64,000 nt of DNA from Calditrichia bacterium (lineage in GTDB: Bacteria; Calditrichota; Calditrichia; RBG-13-44-9; J075): contig JACKAP010000002.1 of NCBI GenBank assembly GCA_020635015.1, forward strand, positions 682,001 through 746,000, written 5' to 3'. A program made the translations under genes and the position numbers. Below, piece after piece: positions 57,785 through 64,000 of this stretch (position 1 is the stretch's first letter; each line of letters opens with the position of its first letter). The notes beneath the pieces are model-generated. The model was not told the DNA's origin. It made no database searches and saw only the letters and a program-made list of their open reading frames with translations.

Positions 57785-59276
57785 CCGCAATTCCTCCATT
57801 CAGGGGTAAGAAGATCTTGAATGTAGCGCCTTTATCGGGATTGTTGAAGGCCTCTATCCAGCCGCCATGCTGCTTGATGATGCGATAGGCGATCGACAGT
57901 CCCAGTCCGGTGCCCCGGCTCCGGGTGGTAACAAAAGGATCGAACAAATTCTCCAGCACTTCGGGCGCAATTCCGCTGCCGCTGTCGCGGAGACTGATTC
58001 GCAGCATCGGCGTCTCCCCTAGTGGTGGACGCTCCAGCGCCGATTCAATGACCAGCCGGCCGCTGTCCGGCATCGCCTGGATGGCATTGAGGATCAGATT
58101 GATGAGCACCTGCTGGATCTGCCCGGCATCCAGTTGCAGCAGAGGCGGGTCAGGCATCAACTGCTTTTCAACCGCGATGTGCTGCTGATGGAGCTGGGGA
58201 TTCAGCAATGCCAGCGCATCCTCCAGGACGGCATGCACATCCGCGGCAGCAACCACCGGCCGGTGCGGTCGGGCGAACTGGAGAAAATTCTGGATAAAGC
58301 GCTCCATGCGGGCGACCTCACGGGTCATCACCTCAAAATCTTTCTCGATCTGCGGGGTTGCCTGCACCTCCTGGCGTACCGAGAACAGCAGCATCTTGAT
58401 CGCCGCCAGCGGATTGTGGATCTCGTGAGCCAGGCCGGCGGCCACCTGCCCCAGCGCGGCAAGCTTTTCCGACTGCAGCAGCATCCGGCGGCTCTCCTCC
58501 AGATCGCGGTTGGTATCATAGATCTTGTCGATCAATCCGCGCACGTGGCGGTTGAGGTGATCCAATTCGGTCTCGTTGACAATATCGACTTTTTCCACCA
58601 GTTCGTCGTGGGTTGCTCCACGCACCTTCAGCACCAGCTCATAGATCGGCAGGGTTACGCTCCGCGCCAGCAGGATACCCAGGAACACCCCCAGGACCAG
58701 GCCAATTCCCCCTACCCCGTACATGATCCGCCGGGCGGTGCGGTTCTCATCTTCGATCCGGCGGCTGGCATCGAACATCAGCGCTTCGTTGATCGCCAGA
58801 AAGTCTTCGCACTTATCATATATCAGTAAAAAAGTCGACAGCATCTCCTGGCTCAGCAGACGATAGGCCGCCTGGCGCTCCCCCCGGTCATAAGCCGCGA
58901 CAGTCTGTGACTGATAATTCAGGTAAGCCTTCAGCAGGGCATCGATTTCCGAAACGATCTGTTTCTCCTGGGTGGTATAGGCGCCTTCCCGGGCTTCCTG
59001 CAGCCAATGCAGACAGTTGAGATGTTTCTCTTCAAAAATTGTCAGCCAGCGGGGATTGCCGTCGAGCAGGTAATAGCCGGTGAGCCCTTTCATATCCAGC
59101 AGGGCAATTTCCAGTTCTTCCGCTGCTTTGAGACTGACCACATTCTCCGTCAGGATACGGCTGCTGCTGTTTTCCAGCCGGTCCAGGTAGCGGATCGCCA
59201 CGATGCCCGCTACAATCAGCAAAATGCTCATCAGCAAAAAACCGCCCATCATTCGTGATCCGATTCGCAGACGCAT
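57762..59276 (-). CDS. Membrane sensor histidine kinase
   Basis: A 504-residue kinase: a membrane helix (GFLLMSILLIVAGIVAIRYL), a helical periplasmic sensor (about 32-185, four-helix-bundle MCP type), a second helix, HAMP, an H-box (GLAHEIHNPLAAIKMLLFSV), an N-box (VLINLILNAIQAM), G1 (LRDSGSGIAPEV) and G2 (RGTGLGLSIAYRI). Partner of the sigma-54 response regulator encoded next. Its signal is unknown. GGAGAAA precedes the ATG. Confidence 0.95.
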   Translation of the reverse strand: MRLRIGSRMMGGFLLMSILLIVAGIVAIRYLDRLENSSSRILTENVVSLKAAEELEIALLDMKGLTGYYLLDGNPRWLTIFEEKHLNCLHWLQEAREGAYTTQEKQIVSEIDALLKAYLNYQSQTVAAYDRGERQAAYRLLSQEMLSTFLLIYDKCEDFLAINEALMFDASRRIEDENRTARRIMYGVGGIGLVLGVFLGILLARSVTLPIYELVLKVRGATHDELVEKVDIVNETELDHLNRHVRGLIDKIYDTNRDLEESRRMLLQSEKLAALGQVAAGLAHEIHNPLAAIKMLLFSVRQEVQATPQIEKDFEVMTREVARMERFIQNFLQFARPHRPVVAAADVHAVLEDALALLNPQLHQQHIAVEKQLMPDPPLLQLDAGQIQQVLINLILNAIQAMPDSGRLVIESALERPPLGETPMLRISLRDSGSGIAPEVLENLFDPFVTTRSRGTGLGLSIAYRIIKQHGGWIEAFNNPDKGATFKIFLPLNGGIADVPNSGD

Positions 59277-59599
59277 GGTGGTATTTCTCCGGTTTATCCC
59301 ATCAACCCATCAACCCAAATTACTCACCCCCCGCGTATAATGCAATCAGTTCATTCGGCAGTCCGGGCTGTCAAATCTCGCAACTATTCCCGGCTCTGAC
59401 ATAGAATCCGTCAAACTGACAGCCGGAGCACGCTCGAAGAAACATTTCCAAATCGCTTTAAAACAAAGCCTTACAAGCACAAAAGCCCATGGCATCATAT
59501 TTGTCTTTAATAGAGAGAATTTTTACTTATTTGAGGACTCATTCGAATGTATTATGTTAATGAAAATGCACATATCTTTAATGAAAGGAATATAAGCTT
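59277..59599. other. Divergent gap between kinase and lon
   Basis: Bases 59297-59325 carry ATCAACCCATCAACCC words. The rest should hold the two divergent promoters. I see no convincing -35/-10 pair or heat-shock operator (CIRCE) by eye. Confidence 0.4.
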
Positions 59600-62020
59600 A
59601 TGGCGATAACATCGAAAAGCGTCGATGACATCAAAATTCCCGAAATCGTTCCAATCATCTCCGTGCGCAACACGGTTTTTTTCCCCCACCAGTTCATCCC
59701 CCTGGCAATCGGCCGCCCCAAATCCCTGCGCCTGATTGAGCATACGATCCGGGAAGATACCGTGATCGGGGTATTGACCCAGAAAGACGGCAGCATCGAC
59801 GATCCGTCGGTGAACGATCTTTTCCAGGTCGGCACGATTGCCCGGATTCTCAAGGTAATCGACCTTCCCGACGGCAGCAAGAGCGCCTTTATTCAAGGGA
59901 TCTGCCGTTTCCGGATCGATGGTTTTGTCGACAAGGAGCCTTTTTTCACTGCCAAGGTGAGCAAGCTGAACGCCATCTACCCGGAGGATGAACTGAAGGT
60001 TCATGCCCTGGCCACCAATTTAAAGAATCTTTTTCAGAAGGCCTCGGACCTCGCCCCGGAGATCACCACCGAGCACCAGGCAATGATCGCGAATCTCCAT
60101 GATCCGGGGGTAATCTCGGACCTGATCATTGCCTTTACCAATATTCAAGTCGAACAGAAGCAGGAGGTGCTGGAGATTCTCGATGTGGAGAAACGGCTCA
60201 ACCGCACCACTTATGTCTTCAACCGCTATCTCCAGGCGCTGGAGCTGGGCAAAAAAATCCAGTCGGAAGTGCAGGATGAGATTAGCCGCGGCCAGCGTGA
60301 GATGTATCTCCGTCAGCAGATGAAGGCGATCCAGAAGGAGCTGGGAGAATTCGACGACGCCTCGGACATCAGCGAACTCCAGAAACGCCTGGAAGAGACC
60401 AAACTGCCGGAAGAAGTGCAGAAAGTAGCCGAAAAAGAGCTCGACCGCCTCTCGCGCATGCATCCGTCGTCCGCGGAATATACCGTTTCCCGTACCTATC
60501 TCGACTGGATTCTCGATCTCCCCTGGTATATCGGCACCAACGACAACCTGCACATCCGCAATGTCAGCACCCAACTGGAAGCGGATCATTACGGCCTGGA
60601 CAAAGTCAAGCGGCGCATCCTGGAATACCTGGCGGTGCGTAAGCTGAAAAAAGACATGCGCGGGCCGATCCTGTGTTTCGTCGGCCCTCCCGGGGTCGGT
60701 AAAACCTCCCTCGGCCGCTCGATCGCCGACGCCCTCGGCCGCAAGTTCGTGCGCCTTTCCCTGGGTGGGGTTCGGGATGAGGCGGAAATCCGCGGGCACC
60801 GCCGCACCTACATCGGCGCATTGCCCGGGCGCATCGTGCAGGGCATCAAGCGGGCCGGCTCCAATAACCCGGTGTTCATGCTCGATGAGATCGACAAGGT
60901 GGGCACCGATTTCCGCGGCGATCCTTCCTCCGCTCTGCTGGAGGTGCTCGATCCGGAGCAGAATCACAGCTTCAGCGACCATTACCTGGAAATGCCCTTT
61001 GATCTTTCCAAGGTGATGTTCATCGCCACCGCCAACATGCAGGATACCATCATCCCGGCCCTGCGTGACCGGATGGAGATCATCGAGATCCCCAGCTATA
61101 TCGAGCAGGAGAAGCTGGAGATCAGCAAGAAGTTCCTGATTCCCAAGCAGATCCACGAGCACGGCCTGACCGAGAGCGACCTGACTATTTCCGACGAGGC
61201 GCTGCACAAGGTAGTGACATCCTACACCCGGGAAGCCGGCGTGCGGAATCTCGAGCGGCAGATTGCCGCGATCTGCCGGGGAGTTGCTAAAGAAGTTGCT
61301 TCGGGAAATTCTGATCCCGCGCACATCACCGCGGAGGAAATCAGCCGATTTTTAGGACCGGAGAAGTTCTTCAGCGAGGTGGCAGAGCGGATCGATGAGC
61401 CGGGCATTGCCACCGGCCTCTCCTGGACCCCGGTTGGCGGTGACATTCTCTTTATCGAGGCCAATAAGATGAAGGGCAAGGGCCGGCTGGTGCTGACCGG
61501 GCATCTCGGGGATGTGATGAAGGAATCGGCCCAGGCGGCGCTCAGCTATATCCGGGCCCGCACCGAGGAATTCAACCTGGATCCGGACTTCAGCGAGCAG
61601 CTGGACCTGCACATTCACGTGCCCGCTGGAGCGATCCCCAAAGACGGGCCCTCCGCCGGGGTCACGCTTTTCGCCGCGCTGCTTTCCCTGCTGACCGGCC
61701 GGCGGGTGTGCAACGATGTGGCCATGACCGGAGAAATCAGCCTGCGCGGCAAGGTGCTGCCGGTCGGAGGCATCAAAGAGAAAGTGCTGGCCGCCCATCG
61801 CGCCGGGATCAAAAAAGTGGTGCTGCCGGAGAAAAACAGCGCCGACCTGGCGGAGATCCCCGAAACGGTGCAGAAAGAAATGGAATTTATTTTAGTGAAA
61901 AATATGAGCGACGTCATCAAACATGCTCTGGAAAAAGAAGCATCTTCCGGAAAGAATGATGCCGGCAAGGACTGGGATCAAAAATCCCCGGTTAAAAAGG
62001 AAGTGGAAGAAGAGGTATAA
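59600..62020 (+). CDS. lon: ATP-dependent protease Lon
   Basis: An 806-residue LonA protease. It has an N-terminal substrate-binding domain (VPIISVRNTVFFPHQFIPLA), a long coiled coil (about 215-285), an AAA+ module with Walker A GPPGVGKT (362-369) and Walker B FMLDEIDKV, and a C-terminal protease with the Ser-Lys dyad S685 (KDGPSAGVT) and K728 (GGIKEKVLAA). It degrades misfolded and regulatory proteins in the cytoplasm. GAAAGGA lies before the ATG. Confidence 0.96.
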   Translation: MAITSKSVDDIKIPEIVPIISVRNTVFFPHQFIPLAIGRPKSLRLIEHTIREDTVIGVLTQKDGSIDDPSVNDLFQVGTIARILKVIDLPDGSKSAFIQGICRFRIDGFVDKEPFFTAKVSKLNAIYPEDELKVHALATNLKNLFQKASDLAPEITTEHQAMIANLHDPGVISDLIIAFTNIQVEQKQEVLEILDVEKRLNRTTYVFNRYLQALELGKKIQSEVQDEISRGQREMYLRQQMKAIQKELGEFDDASDISELQKRLEETKLPEEVQKVAEKELDRLSRMHPSSAEYTVSRTYLDWILDLPWYIGTNDNLHIRNVSTQLEADHYGLDKVKRRILEYLAVRKLKKDMRGPILCFVGPPGVGKTSLGRSIADALGRKFVRLSLGGVRDEAEIRGHRRTYIGALPGRIVQGIKRAGSNNPVFMLDEIDKVGTDFRGDPSSALLEVLDPEQNHSFSDHYLEMPFDLSKVMFIATANMQDTIIPALRDRMEIIEIPSYIEQEKLEISKKFLIPKQIHEHGLTESDLTISDEALHKVVTSYTREAGVRNLERQIAAICRGVAKEVASGNSDPAHITAEEISRFLGPEKFFSEVAERIDEPGIATGLSWTPVGGDILFIEANKMKGKGRLVLTGHLGDVMKESAQAALSYIRARTEEFNLDPDFSEQLDLHIHVPAGAIPKDGPSAGVTLFAALLSLLTGRRVCNDVAMTGEISLRGKVLPVGGIKEKVLAAHRAGIKKVVLPEKNSADLAEIPETVQKEMEFILVKNMSDVIKHALEKEASSGKNDAGKDWDQKSPVKKEVEEEV

Positions 62021-62026
62021 TCAGGA

Positions 62027-62953
62027 ATGAATCCCCGGGTCAATTATTACGAGCTGCTGGGCATCCCCGATACGGCCACGCAGGACGACGTCAAGCGAGC
62101 CTATCGCCTGCTGGCCAAACAGTATCATCCGGATTCCAGCGGGGGCGATAAAACTGCCGAAGAGAAGTTCAAGCAGGTCAGTGAAGCATACCAGGTGCTA
62201 AGCGACAGCAAGAAGCGCAGCAAGTATGACCTGATCCGGCAAAACGCCGCCCGCCGGCAGCAGGTGAATTTTCCCGGGGGCCACGCCAACTCCTATCAGG
62301 TCAATTCCGAGAATATGCAGGATATCTTCAGCAATCTTTTTAACGGCTTCACCGAACCCGGTCAAGACGATCAATCCTTCGGCGATATCGGGTTTGATGA
62401 ATTCCTGCGCAATTCCCGCAACGCATCCGCCAAGCGTGGTACCGATATGGAATCGACCATCACCATCCCTTTCGAGATGGCAGTCAATGGCGGCGAAACG
62501 ATCATCAAGACCGGTGGGGGTAAGAAAGTCAAGATCAAGATCCCTTCCGGCATTGAAGACGGCAAAAAAATCCGCATTCGTGGTCACGGCTCGCCTCCCC
62601 CGGCCGGGGGAGGCGCTGCCGGCGATCTCTACCTGAGCATCAAGATCGCCAAGCATCTGGAGTTCGAGCGCCGGGGCAACGATATATATTCCAACATCTA
62701 TATCAACATCGCCGAGGCGGTGCTGGGAACGGAGTTGAGCGTCAAGACCATCACCGGAAAGCGGGTCAAGCTGCAGATCCCGCCCGGCACCAGCAGCGCC
62801 AAGATCTTCCGCATTCCCGGCCTGGGCGTGAAAAATGAAAGTGGCCAGGGCGATCATTTCGTACGCATCGAAATCGACGTTCCCCCCAATCTCTCCATTG
62901 CCCAGAAACGCGACTTCCGCAACTGGGCCAAGAAGGTGGGGTTAGTTAAGTGA
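62027..62953 (+). CDS. DnaJ-like co-chaperone (CbpA type)
   Basis: A 308-residue J-domain protein. The J domain (residues 5-70) has the HPD motif (AKQYHPDSSGG). A G/F-poor linker then leads to the DnaJ C-terminal substrate domains (IPFEMAVNGGETIIKTGG, IKIPSGIEDGKKIRIRGHG, LQIPPGTSSAKIFRIPGLG). The four zinc-binding C-x2-C-x-G-x-G repeats of DnaJ are absent, as in CbpA. It starts six bases after lon, so it probably hands misfolded clients to Hsp70 under the same control as Lon. Confidence 0.93.
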   Translation: MNPRVNYYELLGIPDTATQDDVKRAYRLLAKQYHPDSSGGDKTAEEKFKQVSEAYQVLSDSKKRSKYDLIRQNAARRQQVNFPGGHANSYQVNSENMQDIFSNLFNGFTEPGQDDQSFGDIGFDEFLRNSRNASAKRGTDMESTITIPFEMAVNGGETIIKTGGGKKVKIKIPSGIEDGKKIRIRGHGSPPPAGGGAAGDLYLSIKIAKHLEFERRGNDIYSNIYINIAEAVLGTELSVKTITGKRVKLQIPPGTSSAKIFRIPGLGVKNESGQGDHFVRIEIDVPPNLSIAQKRDFRNWAKKVGLVK

Positions 62954-62964
62954 GTACGTATTAA

Positions 62965-63064
62965 TGGCACGCAGATTCACACAAATCAGACAGATTTTCA
63001 CAGATTGATATTATTGATGTTTTATCTGCGTTAATCTGTCTAATCTGCGAAAATTTGTGTGCCA
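62965..63064. repeat. GCAGATT-word hairpin
   Basis: TGGCACGCAGATTCACAC on the left faces ...AATTTGTGTGCCA on the right, with ATCAGACAGATT / AATCTGTCTAAT words inside. It lies after the dnaJ-like gene and may serve as its transcript end. Confidence 0.8.
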
Positions 63065-63134
63065 TTCCCCTCTCCGGACTTTGACTTTCCAACTTAAATC
63101 CCCATTAATTCCGCTTGATTCTGGAAATATTTAT

Positions 63135-63148
63135 GCTAACTTGTTAGC
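63135..63148. promoter_or_regulatory. GCTAAC-TT-GTTAGC palindrome
   Basis: A perfect 6-2-6 palindrome lies about 120 bases upstream of the outer-membrane protein gene. The rest of the gap up to 63267 is AT-rich and may hold its promoter. Confidence 0.4.
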
Positions 63149-63267
63149 AGCCAGTTCCGCCATAAAAAATGGCACTAACACACTGATTGTGTTAAAAATA
63201 AATCGCAATATGAGTGGCTAGTTGAAACAGAAAATTACGGTTCAAATCTTAATCGGAGGATCGGCTC

Positions 63268-64000
63268 ATGAGAACAAACTCGACTGCGAATTTTAGGTAT
63301 CATCAACCCGGCGCAATGCGGGTATTACGGAACATCACCTGGCTCATTATGGCCTCCCTGCTGGCATTTTTCAGCCTTGCCCATGCGCAGGACGAAACCT
63401 CGACCCAGGGGGTAGAAGAAACCCTCGGCAACCTGCCGCAAACCGCTGCTCAGGAATTTGCCCAGCCGCTGGTCAATGCGGTCGGTGCCAATCTCAACAC
63501 CGGCTGGATGACCATGGCGCCGGAAGCAAAGATGTCCGGCCTCACCCTGCGCCTCGGCCTGGTAGGAGTGGGCTCCTTTATCGATGGAGAAGATGACATC
63601 TTCCAACTGCTCGGTACCATCTTCCAGTTTCAGGAAAATGAAGCACGGGAGTTGGCACGGATGGGTATTGCCGGGTTTGATTTGCTGCCACAGACTCAGC
63701 AGGATGCCATTGTTGAGGAAATCGCCACATCGGAATTCACCGCCGATGTTACCGGCCCGACGGTTTTCGGCGGAGAGAACGATAAACTGGTCGTGACAAC
63801 TGAGGCAAAGGAAATTACGGTCGACAACATCACCTACATCATTCCCTCCGAAACCATCACCTTCGACGATGTTACCGGCCTGTGGGACAAGGGCATCTTC
63901 CCCACTATCGTGCCCCAATTGAGCCTCGGCACCTTCTACGGCACCCAGGCGACCATTCGCTACCTGCCGGACGTCAAGCTCTCCGAGGACATCGGCACCC
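63268..64000 (+). CDS. Outer-membrane beta-barrel protein (DUF6588-like), 3' end beyond window
   Basis: The first 244 codons of a secreted protein: MRTNSTANFRYHQPGAMRVL, then a signal helix (ITWLIMASLLAFFSLAHAQ). The mature part has TGWMTMAPEAKMSGLTLRLG, IIPSETITFDDVTGLWDKG and VPQLSLGTFYGTQATIRYLP. This order matches an outer-membrane barrel family of FCB bacteria (DUF6588), where a plug-like loop is followed by beta-strands. The ATG follows GGAGGA. Function unknown. Confidence 0.75.
   Translation, partial: MRTNSTANFRYHQPGAMRVLRNITWLIMASLLAFFSLAHAQDETSTQGVEETLGNLPQTAAQEFAQPLVNAVGANLNTGWMTMAPEAKMSGLTLRLGLVGVGSFIDGEDDIFQLLGTIFQFQENEARELARMGIAGFDLLPQTQQDAIVEEIATSEFTADVTGPTVFGGENDKLVVTTEAKEITVDNITYIIPSETITFDDVTGLWDKGIFPTIVPQLSLGTFYGTQATIRYLPDVKLSEDIGT

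Noticed and set aside
63230..63260. GGTTCAAATC resembling a tRNA T-loop
   Set aside because: The neighbouring bases do not pair into a T-arm or acceptor stem; it is only the leader of the outer-membrane gene.

Overview
The window is chromosomal DNA from a GC-rich (clearly above 50 percent) Gram-negative bacterium, most likely a member of the Fibrobacterota-Chlorobiota-Bacteroidota (FCB) superphylum such as candidate division KSB1 or Calditrichota. The evidence is two proteins ending in a type IX secretion (T9SS) type A sorting domain (YPNPFN motif), an FCB-type outer-membrane beta-barrel family at the right edge, a full Tol-Pal set, and intergenic DNA full of long hairpins built from short repeated words. 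Promoters nevertheless look like ordinary TTGACA-N17-TATAAT sites. I see no rRNA, tRNA, CRISPR array, transposase or phage gene.

Layout. (1) 1-17,300: a Wzx/Wzy-type exopolysaccharide locus, almost all on the minus strand. It has a priming sugar-phosphate transferase with an N-terminal degenerate GGDEF-like region, an acyltransferase, an SLBB export lipoprotein, a Wzz co-polymerase, three family-4 glycosyltransferases, a Wzy/ligase, a Wzx flippase, three sulfotransferases and a sulfatase/alkaline-phosphatase-fold protein, plus a secreted pectate-lyase-like protein on the other strand. The product is probably a sulfated polysaccharide. (2) 17,400-29,250: a sulfur-oxidation island. A persulfide dioxygenase-rhodanese, two YeeE/YedE half-transporters, two SulP permeases, a fused ferredoxin-NrfD membrane subunit and a large molybdopterin oxidoreductase are interleaved with two paralogous ArsR repressors. 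Together they suggest persulfide to sulfite to sulfate conversion with electrons passed to the quinone pool. (3) 29,250-42,600: an OmpA-like remnant, a serine-hydrolase of the beta-lactamase fold, small membrane proteins, a methanethiol S-methyltransferase-like enzyme, rsmB, a tandem universal stress protein, citrate synthase, a T9SS cargo protein, a cysteine desulfurase and an M2 peptidase lipoprotein. (4) 42,900-51,000: a membrane-anchored helix-turn-helix protein with a small partner, behind a promoter bracketed by inverted repeats; a 1,230-residue CHAT-NTPase-TPR protein whose CHAT histidine is replaced by glutamine; and a secreted beta-propeller protein. (5) 51,100-64,000: cpoB-pal-tolB-tolA-tolR-tolQ on the minus strand, an NtrC-type two-component pair, lon with a dnaJ-like gene, and an outer-membrane protein cut by the window edge.

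The most notable signals are the sulfur island with its divergent ArsR control region; the sulfated-polysaccharide locus and its structured leader; the CHAT protein lacking its usual histidine; 21-bp-phased direct repeats upstream of the methyltransferase; and the intergenic word-hairpins, one word of which also lies inside a T9SS sorting-domain coding sequence. All family assignments come from reading motifs by eye; no database search was possible.
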